Below are positions 17,434-24,987 of a DNA stretch of 46,495 nt, piece by piece. The notes below the pieces were generated by a model. That model was not told the DNA's origin. It did no database searches and saw only the letters and a list, made by a program, of their open reading frames with translations. The position numbers and the translations under genes are program-made. The stretch spans positions 1 through 46,495 of the forward strand of contig CAZJFC010000008.1 in the NCBI GenBank assembly GCA_964545245.1. Direction: 5' to 3'. This DNA is from CAZJFC01 sp964545245. Lineage in GTDB: Bacteria > Pseudomonadota > Alphaproteobacteria > Rickettsiales > 21-14-0-20-44-7. Numbering within the stretch: the first letter of the stretch is position 1; the number at the start of each line of letters is the position of its first letter.

Positions 17434-18837
17434 TTATTTCCAGTTCTGCGCCGACTTAATCTGCTTAATTTGCTCCAGAACATTCTCCGGCGCGGTTCCG
17501 CCATATGATTTGCGCGAGCGAACGGAGTTCTCAACCCCCAGCACCTCAAAAATCCCCTCATTGATGCGCGGCTCGATTTCCTGAAGCTCTTTCAGCGAAA
17601 GCTCTTTCAGGTCACACTGTTTGGTTTCCGCCAGCTTCACCGCCTTGCCCGTAATATGGTGCGCGTCGCGGAACGGGATGTTAAGCTCCCGCACCAGCCA
17701 GTCGGCAAAATCCGTCGCGGTGGAAAAGCCGGAAGAAGCAGCCTTAAACATATTCTCCTCATTCACCGCCATATCGTCGATCATGCCTTTCATGACTTTC
17801 AGGCAGATATGCAGCGTATACGCCGCGTCAAACACCGGCTCCTTGTCTTCCTGCATATCCTTGTTATAGGCCAGCGGCAACGCCTTCATGGTGGTGAGCA
17901 GCGCCACCAGCGAACCATAGACGCGCCCGGTTTTTCCGCGCACCAGCTCCGCCGCGTCCGGGTTACGTTTCTGCGGCATGATGGAACTTCCGGTGGTATA
18001 TTTGTCCGAAAGCGTGATGAACCTGAACTGCGCCGAGCACCAGATGATTATCTCCTCCGCGAAGCGTGAAAGGTGCATCTGGCATATGCTTGCCGCCGAA
18101 AGGAATTCCAGCGCGAAATCACGGTCGGAAACCGAGTCCAGCGAGTTATTGGTCGGCTTGTCGAACTCAAGGTCTTTCGCCACCGCGAAACGATCGGTCG
18201 GGAAGGAAGTCCCTGCAAGCGCTGCCGCTCCAAGCGGTGATTCGTTGAGGCGTTTGCGCGCATCGGCGAACCTTCCCGCATCGCGCGTGAACATCTCATA
18301 ATAAGCAAGCAGGTGATGGCCGAACGTCACCGGCTGGGCGCTTTGCAAATGGGTGAAACCCGGCATGATGGTGTCATGATGTTCCTCCGCGCGGGCAACC
18401 AGCGCCTTCCTAAGCTCATCAATCAACAAAATGGTTTCATCAACGCGGTTGCGCACCCAGAGTTTGAGATCCACCGCCACCTGGTCATTGCGGGAACGCG
18501 CGGTGTGCAGCCTTCCGGCAGATTCGCCCGCGAGTTCTTTCAGGCGGGATTCAATATTCATGTGGATATCTTCAAGCTCGGTGCGGAATTTGAGCGCGCC
18601 TTCCTCGATGAGCCGCTCGATGCGCTTGATGCCGTCGACAATATTATTCCCGTCCTCAGTCGAAATTATACCCTGTTTAACCAGCATTTTCGCATGGGCG
18701 ACCGAGCCTGCGATATCCTCGGCATAGAGCTTCTGGTCAAAGCCGATCGAGGCATTGATCTCCTGCAAAAGCTTATCCGGCTCCTGTTCAAAATGCCCGC
18801 CCCACATAGGGTTTGATGTTTTACTGTTTTTTGCCAC
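17434..18837 (-). CDS. argH: Argininosuccinate lyase
   Basis: This enzyme splits argininosuccinate into arginine and fumarate, the last step of arginine synthesis. The 467-residue length is normal. Signatures are MWGGHFEQEPD at the N-terminus, the SRNDQVAVDLKLW and GFTHLQSAQPVTFGHH substrate motifs, and the superfamily signature GSSIMPQKRNPD with the mobile-loop serine. The start overlaps the end of the upstream membrane protein gene by 17 bases, so they form one minus-strand operon. The fumarate it releases can be used by the fumarase encoded at 40234-41649. Confidence 0.97.
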   Translation of the reverse strand: MAKNSKTSNPMWGGHFEQEPDKLLQEINASIGFDQKLYAEDIAGSVAHAKMLVKQGIISTEDGNNIVDGIKRIERLIEEGALKFRTELEDIHMNIESRLKELAGESAGRLHTARSRNDQVAVDLKLWVRNRVDETILLIDELRKALVARAEEHHDTIMPGFTHLQSAQPVTFGHHLLAYYEMFTRDAGRFADARKRLNESPLGAAALAGTSFPTDRFAVAKDLEFDKPTNNSLDSVSDRDFALEFLSAASICQMHLSRFAEEIIIWCSAQFRFITLSDKYTTGSSIMPQKRNPDAAELVRGKTGRVYGSLVALLTTMKALPLAYNKDMQEDKEPVFDAAYTLHICLKVMKGMIDDMAVNEENMFKAASSGFSTATDFADWLVRELNIPFRDAHHITGKAVKLAETKQCDLKELSLKELQEIEPRINEGIFEVLGVENSVRSRKSYGGTAPENVLEQIKQIKSAQNWK

Positions 18838-19828
18838 GTTTCTTTTTCCCGGCGGTTTTCTTTCGTATTTTCTTCTTCGGGGTCAGTTCCACTTCATTTG
18901 AGCCTGCGACGCTTTGTTCTTCCAGCGCAACCTGCTCTTTCTGCTCGATTTTATGACCCAAAGACCTCTCTAACAGATAATTAAATTCCGCGCCATAGAT
19001 AAACACGATGTTCTGGATATAGAAAAACACGAGGAAAGCGATGATATTGGCAAGCGAGCCGTAAATGATGTTCATCTGGTTGAAATTCATCAGGTAATAG
19101 CCGTAAACCCTTGCGACAATTAGCCAGCCCAGCACCACGATAAGCGCCCCCGGCAAGGTTCTGCGCCATCTTTGCTTTACGTTGGGCAGCGTATAATAAA
19201 GCGCCGAAACGAAGAACAGCATCACCGCCGCCGCCATGAGTTTGCCGATTATTTCCCATTGCGCCTTGATGAAAGGAAACACCTGCTGGGTTTCGCCGGT
19301 AAGATAAGTCGCGGAATTGAAGGTGATGAATATCCCGGCGATTTTATTCATGACGATAGGCGCGAAAACCAGCGCCATCATCGCGACAATCAGAATCACC
19401 GTCAGGACAAGCATCTGCAAAATTGAAAGCGTGCGCCGCCAGTAATAGCTTGGCGGGGTCACCACATGGTAAGCGCGGTTGAGCACGGTGCGCACCCCCT
19501 CCACAATGGATGAAGCCGTCCACAATGCGCCCAGGATAGCCACGGTAAGGAGCGTCATCGGCGGGCCGGAGACAATTTCATGGATGCGCGGCAATATCGC
19601 GTTGAGGACGTTCGGCGGCGCGTTTTCAACCACAATGGCGATATACCTTGTTCCCAGCTCGGTTTCGCCGATTGCGCCGAGGATGGCGAACAGGAACACA
19701 AGGAACGGGAAGAATGCAAGCATGGTGAGGAAGGAAAGATAACCGGCAAGCTCCACGCCGTCATGGGTAAGCAGGTTATCGCCCGCCTTGTAGAACATAT
19801 ATAGTGTTTTCTTCGTCTTTTTTATCAT
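18821..19828 (-). CDS. YihY/virulence factor BrkB family membrane protein
   Basis: This is a 335-residue polytopic inner-membrane protein of the YihY/BrkB family (formerly annotated as RNase BN). Family traits are the DGVELAGYLSFLTMLAFFPFLVFLFA start, LWTASSIVEGVRTVLNRAY in the middle, and LPNVKQRWRRTLPGALIVVLGWL before the last helices. Six hydrophobic segments are visible. The C-terminal 45 residues are a Lys-rich tail (KKKIRKKTAGKKKRGKKQ). The function of the family is not settled. It is the first gene of the operon with argH and the small lipoprotein. Confidence 0.9.
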   Translation of the reverse strand: MIKKTKKTLYMFYKAGDNLLTHDGVELAGYLSFLTMLAFFPFLVFLFAILGAIGETELGTRYIAIVVENAPPNVLNAILPRIHEIVSGPPMTLLTVAILGALWTASSIVEGVRTVLNRAYHVVTPPSYYWRRTLSILQMLVLTVILIVAMMALVFAPIVMNKIAGIFITFNSATYLTGETQQVFPFIKAQWEIIGKLMAAAVMLFFVSALYYTLPNVKQRWRRTLPGALIVVLGWLIVARVYGYYLMNFNQMNIIYGSLANIIAFLVFFYIQNIVFIYGAEFNYLLERSLGHKIEQKEQVALEEQSVAGSNEVELTPKKKIRKKTAGKKKRGKKQ

Positions 19829-19957
19829 GCCGTTATTTTGCGCCGAAAGATGAGTAAATCAAGCTTTTGCGACGAAGAAGCATATAATAAGGATTTATAT
19901 TTCGCCCCCGTGCGGCGCTCCTGCGCCTTTATTAGATGACCACAGGGTTTTGCTCTT

Positions 19958-19999
19958 ACTCCCTCCCCCGCAAGCGGGAGAGGGTCGGGGTGGGGGCAG
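19958..19999. repeat. Palindromic dispersed repeat, family B (variant)
   Basis: This is a G/C-rich inverted repeat of the form ctcccccgcaagcgggag followed by a G-tract. It belongs to the same family as the copies at 29690-29724, 30584-30660 and 38738-38820, which pair ccctctcc with ggagaggg. The 230-base gap at 19829-20058 otherwise contains only AT-rich DNA that should hold the yihY promoter, plus a heptamer array. Confidence 0.6.
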
Positions 20000-20029
20000 G
20001 CCCAGGGCAGGAACGCTCCTGCCTCGCTA

Positions 20030-20058
20030 CTTACGACTTATGACTTACGACTTACGAC
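20030..20058. repeat. Heptamer array at the NDUFA12 stop codon
   Basis: Four 7-bp units (cttacga, cttatga, cttacga, cttacga) run to the edge of the minus-strand stop codon at 20059-20061. Confidence 0.75.
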
Positions 20059-20400
20059 TCACTCCGGTTTCCACGCCGAATAATCGCCGGTGGCCGGTGG
20101 CCTTTTCCCGCCTTTCAGGATATGCCCTTCAGGGACATAGGCGTTTTTGGTGCCGGTAAGGTTCGGCAGATGCGGTTTTTCCCAGTCACGCGGTTTGTGC
20201 GGGGCTTCAAGCGGGGTGTCATCAGTGGTTTTATGCAGCCATCTGTGCCAGTCACCGGGAACTTTTGAAGCTTCGGGGATGCCTTTATAAACTACCCAGC
20301 GGCGGCCATTTTTTGAGGTGTAATAACGGTTGCCGAACTCATCCTGCCCGATCTTTCTGCCGCATAACAGCGTATATAACCTTGTGCCTAAATTCGCCAT
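20059..20400 (-). CDS. NDUFA12 family NADH:ubiquinone oxidoreductase subunit
   Basis: This is the homologue of the mitochondrial complex I accessory subunit NDUFA12 (B17.2), which contacts the peripheral arm. The 113-residue protein shows the family core: GRKIGQDEFGNRYYTSKN, RRWVVYKGIPEASKVPGDWHRWLH, PHLPNLTGT and the tail PPATGDYSAWKPE. The ATG at 20400 is chosen because upstream residues in this frame would overlap yajC and match nothing. It lies nine bases after yajC in the same direction. Its presence supports an alphaproteobacterial origin and fits with the nuo operon in the window. Confidence 0.93.
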   Translation of the reverse strand: MANLGTRLYTLLCGRKIGQDEFGNRYYTSKNGRRWVVYKGIPEASKVPGDWHRWLHKTTDDTPLEAPHKPRDWEKPHLPNLTGTKNAYVPEGHILKGGKRPPATGDYSAWKPE

Positions 20401-20410
20401 TGGCCTTAAC

Positions 20411-20800
20411 CTACTTAGCTTTCTTTTCCTTGGTTTCAGCTTTGGCCTTGCCATTGTCATTGACCGGAGCGCCTGCTTTGGCAACGGTGCTGATGGAGCT
20501 GGCGAGGACTTCAATTTCCACATCCTGCGCGATTTCCACATCAATGGTTTTGGTATCGGTGTTGACCTTGGTGACCTTGCCGAGGATACCACCTGAAGTG
20601 ACCACCTTGTCACCGCGTTTAATGGCCGAAACCATTGCCTGATGCTCCTTGATTTTTTTCTGTTGCGGGCGCAGGATTAAAAAATAGAACACCACGAAAA
20701 TGAGCACGAACGGCATGACGAAGCCGAGCGGGCTTTCCTGCGGGAGACCTGCTCCGGCGGTGCTTGCGGTTTCAGCGTAAGCTTGCGTAATGAATGACAT
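20411..20800 (-). CDS. yajC: Preprotein translocase subunit YajC
   Basis: This is the small single-pass accessory subunit of the Sec translocase that associates with SecDF. The 129-residue protein has one transmembrane helix (about residues 27-44, VMPFVLIFVVFYFLILRP), then the signature RPQQKKIKEHQAMVSAIKRGD and VVTSGGILGKVTKV. A charged Lys/Ala-rich tail follows. In most Alphaproteobacteria secD and secF lie downstream of yajC; here the next gene is NDUFA12, so the Sec cluster is split. Confidence 0.96.
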   Translation of the reverse strand: MSFITQAYAETASTAGAGLPQESPLGFVMPFVLIFVVFYFLILRPQQKKIKEHQAMVSAIKRGDKVVTSGGILGKVTKVNTDTKTIDVEIAQDVEIEVLASSISTVAKAGAPVNDNGKAKAETKEKKAK

Positions 20801-20866
20801 AAACTCTCCGTAATGATTTCAAGGCTGTATATATCAATAATCCGCAATAGTCGAGCGGTTTTGCCC

Positions 20867-21274
20867 TCAGCGGGAAACTTTCAGCACGGTCAGCGAATGC
20901 GCCTCTCCCGCCGGGGTATACCATGTTATGCTCTGCCCGGTTGCAAGCCCCACAAGCGCTGCGCCGACCGGCGTCATGACAGAGATTTTATTCTGGGCAA
21001 TATCGGCGTCTATCGGATAAACCAGCGTCACTTCACGTATCTGGTTCGATTTATCATCCTTGAATTCAACCTTTGAATTCATGGCGACAATATCCGCGCC
21101 CAGCTTGCCGTCATCCAGCACCACGGCACGGTCCAGCTCGCGCGATAAATATTCATACACTTCCGGTTTGCCCAGCGCCTGCGAGCCTGCAAGGTCGAAG
21201 AGCCTTTCATAATCACTCTCACAAAGCGTGATAGGAGGAAAATTTTCATTCTGTTTCTGGTTTGGTGTTTGCAT
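20867..21274 (-). CDS. rnk: Rnk-type nucleoside diphosphate kinase regulator (GreA/GreB C-terminal domain)
   Basis: This 135-residue protein has a short N-terminal helical region (ITLCESDYERLFDLAGSQ) and a C-terminal FKBP-like GreA/GreB domain (VAMNSKVEFKDD, VTLVYPIDADIAQNKISVMTPVGAALVGLATGQ). It lacks the long coiled coil of the Gre factors, as expected for Rnk, which binds RNA polymerase without stimulating cleavage. It may be an Rnk orthologue or a related truncated Gre-like protein. It is transcribed alone from the gap upstream of lon. Confidence 0.85.
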   Translation of the reverse strand: MQTPNQKQNENFPPITLCESDYERLFDLAGSQALGKPEVYEYLSRELDRAVVLDDGKLGADIVAMNSKVEFKDDKSNQIREVTLVYPIDADIAQNKISVMTPVGAALVGLATGQSITWYTPAGEAHSLTVLKVSR

Positions 21275-21386
21275 GGTAAAATCCCTTTGTTTGTAATTGT
21301 TGAAATAAGAAACCGAAAAAACGAGTGTGTTTAAGCTATGAAACTTTGCTTAAAATTATGCCTGCATTAAAAACTTGAGATACAGG

Positions 21387-21485
21387 CTAGTTGCGTAAAT
21401 TCTTCTGGGGCAGCAGCACCTGCAGCAGGAAATTGCTGTTTATCCGGTTCCGGTCTTGGCGCTGGTTATTAGTCATAAGCGCCAT
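21387..21485 (-). CDS. Possible small protein (32 residues)
   Basis: This short frame on the minus strand, upstream of rnk, encodes 32 residues rich in Asn and Arg followed by NFLLQVLLPQKNLRN. aaaggg, about six bases before the ATG at 21485, is a reasonable ribosome binding site; a second ATG lies nine bases further in. No family is recognised. It could equally be a chance frame. Confidence 0.3.
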   Translation of the reverse strand: MALMTNNQRQDRNRINSNFLLQVLLPQKNLRN

Positions 21486-21765
21486 AATAGCCCTTTTCCT
21501 TCGCCTGACAAATATTTTATTATCGTTCAGTCGCCACTAAGGCTAACGCGCTCAAAAAATAGATTTTTGGGCTTGCCTTCGCTTCGCTCGGAATCGTTCT
21601 CTCTCCAAAGCGAGGCAGGAAACCCTGTGACCTGTCCCCTGTCACCCGTCACCTCAAAAGGCACAGCAGCAGCGAAGGGAATAAGAAATAAATTATTCAT
21701 ACGGAATTATAAGGAAATTCAATTACCGCACTTGAAACTTAGTTTTTAGCCTCTACATTTAGCTT
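21486..21765. other. Non-coding gap upstream of lon with a heptamer array
   Basis: There is no convincing gene. A degenerate 7-bp array lies at 21625-21652 (ctgtgac, ctgtccc, ctgtcac, ccgtcac). The frame at 21456-21749 runs through this repeat DNA and is not credible. CTTGAAA at 21731-21737 resembles the -35 of a heat-shock sigma promoter, but the spacing would place the transcript start almost at the lon ATG. Confidence 0.55.
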
Positions 21766-24174
21766 ATGTTCAAACGGATACTCAAAGAAGTCTATCCAGT
21801 CCTCCTTCTCCGGGATATTGTCATTTTCCCGCAGATGATTGTTCCGCTTTTTGTTGGCCGCGCCAAATCGGTGAGCGCGCTTGAGAAGGCCCTCAACGAG
21901 GGCAACCGCAAGATATTGCTCCTCACCCAGCAGAACCCGACAGAGGACGACCCGCCGCTCGACAACGTATATTCAACGGGCATTATCTGCTCCGTGCTCC
22001 AGCTTTTGAAACTGCCGGACGGGACGGTGAAGGCGCTGATAGAAGGCGACAGGCGCGCCCGCGTCAGGGATTTCATCCAGCAGAAAGGTTTCGTTGAGGC
22101 GGAAGTCGAATTGCTGGAGGAAACAACAACTTCCAGCGAGGAGCACATCGCGCTTAGCCGCACCATCATCAAGCAGTTCGGCGAATACATCAAACTCAAC
22201 CGCAAAATCCCGCCGGAAATGCTTTCCGCCGCCAGTTCAATTTCGGAAATCGGCAAACTGGCTGACACTCTTGCCGGATACCTCCCCGTCAAAATCCATG
22301 AAAAGCAGAAACTGCTTGAGGAACTTGACGACGGCAAACGCCTCGAATTTGTTTCCGAGATGATCGAGAAGGAGATCGCCACCGCGCAGGCCGAGGTCAA
22401 GATCCGCGGGCGCGTCAAAAGCCAGATCGAGAAAAACCAGAAGGATTATTACCTCAACGAACAGCTCAAGGCCATCCAGAAAGAACTTGATGACGAGGAC
22501 GAGCGCAACGAGATCAACGACTTTGAGAAAAAGATCAACGCACTGAAACTTTCCGACGAGGCGCGTGACAAGGCCAAGGCCGAGCTGAAAAAACTAAAAA
22601 CCATGTCGGCGCTTTCCGCCGAGGCGACCGTTGTCCGCAATTACCTTGACTGGATCACCTCGATCCCGTGGAACAATAATTCCAAAATTAATAACGACAT
22701 CCTCCACGCCGAGGAAGTCCTCGATAACGACCATTTCGGGCTGGACGCGGTTAAGGAAAGGATACTCGAATACCTCGCCGTGCAAAGCCGCACCAACAAA
22801 ATGCGCGGCCCGATACTCTGCCTCGTCGGCCCTCCCGGCGTCGGCAAAACCTCGCTCGTGCGCTCAATTGCGGAAGCGACCGGGCGTGAGTTCGCAAAAA
22901 TTTCACTCGGCGGTATGCGCGACGAAGCGGAAATTCGTGGCCACCGCCGGACATATCTCGGCTCAATGCCGGGCAAGATCATCCAGTCGATGAAAAAGAC
23001 GAAGCACTCCAACCCGCTCATCCTCCTTGATGAGATCGACAAGATGAGCCATGATTTCCGCGGCGACCCGTCCTCCGCCCTGCTCGAAGTGCTCGACCCG
23101 GAACAGAACCACAAATTCAACGACCATTACCTTGAGGTTGACTATGACCTCTCGGATGTGATGTTCATCGCCACCGCGAACTCGCTCAACCTGCCGCGCC
23201 CGCTGCTCGACAGGATGGAGGTCATCCGCGTTTCCGGCTATACGGAAGACGAAAAAATCCAGATCGCCAAGCGCCATTTGATACCGAAAATCATCAAATC
23301 GCACGGGCTGAAACCGGGCGAATGGAAAGTGAGTGACGATGCCCTCACCGACCTCATCCGCTATTACACACGCGAAGCCGGGGTGCGCAACCTCGACCGC
23401 GAGCTTTCCAACCTCGCCCGCAAATCGGTGAAACAAATCGTCGGCGGCAAGAAAGAAAAAATCGCCATCACTCGCAAGAACCTTTCCAGCTTCGCGAAGG
23501 TGAGAAAATACAAATACGGCGAAACCGAGAAAGATGACCTTGTCGGCATCACCACCGGCCTTGCCTACACCGAAACCGGCGGCGACATCTTGCAGATTGA
23601 AGCCGTCAGCATGCCGGGCGGCAAAGGAAAAGTTTCCTATACCGGCAACCTCGAAAAAGTGATGAAGGAATCAATCGAGGCGGCGGCAAGCTTCGTGCGT
23701 TCGCGCGCGCTGGACTTCGGCATCATCCCGCCGAAATTCCTTGGGCAGGACATCCACGTCCACGTGCCGGAGGGCGCAACCCCGAAAGACGGCCCTTCCG
23801 CCGGTGTCGCCATGTGCACTTCAATCGTTTCCATCCTTACCGGCATCCCGGTGAAGAAATCAATCGCGATGACCGGCGAGATAACCTTGCGTGGCCGCGT
23901 CCTTGCTATTGGCGGCCTGAAAGAAAAACTTCTCGCGGCGCTGAGGAGCGGGATCAAAACCGTGCTTATCCCGGTTGATAACGTGAAAGACCTAGCGGAA
24001 ATTCCCGACAACGTAAAAAACAACCTTGAGATAATTCCGGTCAGCACGGTCGATGAAGTCATCAAACACGCGCTCACCAAGCCGACCACGCGCGTGGAAT
24101 GGGACGAAAAAGCCTATAAACTCAAAATGTTAGAGAAAGAGTCGGATAGCGGCCACTCATCTCTCCCGCATTAA
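21766..24174 (+). CDS. lon: ATP-dependent protease Lon
   Basis: This is the soluble AAA+ serine protease that degrades misfolded and regulatory proteins. The 802-residue protein has the N-terminal substrate domain (PVLLLRDIVIFPQMIVPLFVGR), a coiled-coil region, Walker A GPPGVGKTS at about residues 355-362, Walker B ILLDEIDKM, and the protease domain with Ser678 in DGPSAGVAM and Lys721 in GGLKEKLLAA, the Ser-Lys dyad. Alignment of the N-terminal motif with E. coli Lon supports the ATG at 21766, yet no Shine-Dalgarno precedes it. clpX, often upstream of lon, is not next to it here. HU follows 175 bases downstream, as in many Proteobacteria. Confidence 0.98.
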   Translation: MFKRILKEVYPVLLLRDIVIFPQMIVPLFVGRAKSVSALEKALNEGNRKILLLTQQNPTEDDPPLDNVYSTGIICSVLQLLKLPDGTVKALIEGDRRARVRDFIQQKGFVEAEVELLEETTTSSEEHIALSRTIIKQFGEYIKLNRKIPPEMLSAASSISEIGKLADTLAGYLPVKIHEKQKLLEELDDGKRLEFVSEMIEKEIATAQAEVKIRGRVKSQIEKNQKDYYLNEQLKAIQKELDDEDERNEINDFEKKINALKLSDEARDKAKAELKKLKTMSALSAEATVVRNYLDWITSIPWNNNSKINNDILHAEEVLDNDHFGLDAVKERILEYLAVQSRTNKMRGPILCLVGPPGVGKTSLVRSIAEATGREFAKISLGGMRDEAEIRGHRRTYLGSMPGKIIQSMKKTKHSNPLILLDEIDKMSHDFRGDPSSALLEVLDPEQNHKFNDHYLEVDYDLSDVMFIATANSLNLPRPLLDRMEVIRVSGYTEDEKIQIAKRHLIPKIIKSHGLKPGEWKVSDDALTDLIRYYTREAGVRNLDRELSNLARKSVKQIVGGKKEKIAITRKNLSSFAKVRKYKYGETEKDDLVGITTGLAYTETGGDILQIEAVSMPGGKGKVSYTGNLEKVMKESIEAAASFVRSRALDFGIIPPKFLGQDIHVHVPEGATPKDGPSAGVAMCTSIVSILTGIPVKKSIAMTGEITLRGRVLAIGGLKEKLLAALRSGIKTVLIPVDNVKDLAEIPDNVKNNLEIIPVSTVDEVIKHALTKPTTRVEWDEKAYKLKMLEKESDSGHSSLPH

Positions 24175-24244
24175 TACGGTTTTTATCTGTTATTACATCC
24201 CTGCTGCAACCCGCAAAAATCTGCGCTTTTCTGCATTTTTTGTG

Positions 24245-24274
24245 TTGACAATATTCCGCGTTTAAGATTAAGTT
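24245..24274 (+). promoter_or_regulatory. Putative sigma-70 promoter for HU
   Basis: TTGACA (24245-24250) followed after 18 bases by TAAGTT (24269-24274) is a plausible housekeeping promoter for the HU gene. The -35 is perfect and the -10 is weak. Confidence 0.45.
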
Positions 24275-24282
24275 CATAAATC

Positions 24283-24316
24283 TTCGCAAACTGGCTCTCA
24301 GCCTAGCTTTGCGAAA
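24283..24316 (+). promoter_or_regulatory. Stable hairpin in the HU leader
   Basis: TTCGCAAA (24283-24290) pairs exactly with TTTGCGAA (24308-24315), and an inner GGCT/AGCC stem closes the loop. It lies in the predicted 5' leader, about 34 bases before the HU start, and has no following T-tract, so it is not a terminator. It might affect mRNA stability or act as a DNA site. Confidence 0.5.
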
Positions 24317-24349
24317 GGTTTAATCCACTTAACCAATAGGGTAATACAA

Positions 24350-24622
24350 ATGAACAAAAATGATCTTATCACTACAGTTTCAAACCAAGCAAAACTGTCT
24401 AAAGCTGATGCAGCACGCGCTGTTGATGCAATCATCAACTCAATCGGTTCTTCACTGAAAAAAGGCAAAGAAGTCCGCCTCGTCGGCTTCGGCACTTTCC
24501 TTGTCCAGAAACGTAAAGCTACAACCGGTCGCAACCCACGCACTGGCGCGACAATCAAGATCCCTGCTTCCAACCAGCCTAAATTCCGCGCTGGTAAAGC
24601 ACTTAAAGAAGCAGTTAACTAA
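24350..24622 (+). CDS. hup: DNA-binding protein HU
   Basis: This is a nucleoid protein of 90 residues that bends DNA as a dimer. It starts MNKNDLITTVSNQAKLSKADAA and has the beta-arm signature GRNPRTGATIKIPASNQPKF followed by RAGKALKEAVN. The codon choice is strikingly that of a highly expressed gene compared with the surroundings. It follows lon in the same direction but has its own promoter-like sequence and two downstream terminators. Confidence 0.97.
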   Translation: MNKNDLITTVSNQAKLSKADAARAVDAIINSIGSSLKKGKEVRLVGFGTFLVQKRKATTGRNPRTGATIKIPASNQPKFRAGKALKEAVN

Positions 24623-24630
24623 ACTTTTGA

Positions 24631-24655
24631 AGGCCCTTCCGGGGCCTGTTTCTTT
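24631..24655 (+). terminator. Rho-independent terminator after HU
   Basis: AGGCCC (24631-24636) pairs with GGGCCT (24642-24647) around a five-base loop and is followed by a T-rich run to 24655. It lies eight bases after the HU stop codon. Confidence 0.75.
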
Positions 24656-24656
24656 A

Positions 24657-24690
24657 AAAAAACGCTGCAACAAAAGTTGTGGCGTTTTTT
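24657..24690. terminator. Second, bidirectional-looking terminator
   Basis: The stem AAAAAACGC-tg-CAAC / GTTG-tg-GCGTTTTTT with an AAAA loop has an A-run on its left and a T-run on its right. It can stop transcripts from either side and separates HU from tRNA-Val. Confidence 0.75.
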
Positions 24691-24741
24691 GTTGCCTAAA
24701 ATAATTTTTCTTGGTAGAAACCCAGCCTCTTTAGAAATAAG

Positions 24742-24818
24742 GGGCGATTAGCTCAGTTGGTTAGAGCATCTCGTTTACACCGAGAGGGTCTGCGGTTCGA
24801 GTCCGTAATCGCCCACCA
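24742..24818 (+). tRNA. tRNA-Val (anticodon TAC)
   Basis: A complete 77-base cloverleaf is visible. The acceptor stem is GGGCGAT (24742-24748) with ATCGCCC (24808-24814). The D-arm GCTC/GAGC is at 24751-24767. The anticodon stem TCTCG/CGAGA encloses loop TTTACAC, with TAC at 24776-24778. The T-arm contains GGTTCGAGTCC. The discriminator A and encoded CCA end at 24818. The 3' end serves as the left attachment site of the integrated element that follows. Confidence 0.97.
24808..24818 (+). repeat. attL core (tRNA-Val 3' end)
   Basis: The core atcgcccacca is the acceptor 3' strand plus ACCA of the tRNA gene. An identical 11-bp copy at 28784-28794 marks the right end of the element. Confidence 0.8.
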
Positions 24819-24830
24819 TTTTTCCTTATC

Positions 24831-24929
24831 ACCGCTTCTCACAGATTGTCGGAAAGCCTTGGCATTTCAAGGGCTTTGGCATACCTTTTCACATCAGAAG
24901 ACCTCGGAACTTCTCACCGCTTCTCACAG
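24831..24929 (+). repeat. Repeated motifs between attL and int (possible arm sites)
   Basis: The 14-mer accgcttctcacag occurs exactly at 24831-24844 and 24916-24929. A third cttctcac lies at 24910-24917, and an inverted copy (gtgagaag) is at 26193-26200 just after the integrase gene. Direct repeats next to a tRNA-type attachment site are typical of integrase or excisionase arm-type sites; this role is inferred. Confidence 0.5.
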
Positions 24930-24947
24930 CAGAATGGGGGATTTTTT

Positions 24948-24983
24948 GGGGTACCTGATGCAATTCAATAAAAAAGGTACCCC
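24948..24983 (+). promoter_or_regulatory. GGGGTACC inverted repeat before int
   Basis: ggggtacc (24948-24955) and ggtacccc (24976-24983) form an exact 8-bp inverted repeat that ends four bases before the integrase ATG. It could be an operator or a hairpin that blocks ribosome binding. Copies of ggggtac also occur at 28700-28707 and 28712-28718 near the right end of the element. Confidence 0.5.
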
Positions 24984-24987
24984 AACT

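Noticed and set aside
21456..21749. 97-codon open frame before lon
   Set aside because: It runs through heptamer and repeat DNA, has no ribosome binding site and no protein-like composition.
24757..24987. An open frame extending the integrase upstream through most of the tRNA-Val gene
   Set aside because: The extra 77 residues are encoded by the tRNA and repeat DNA and match no integrase N-terminus. The ATG at 24988 gives the canonical start.
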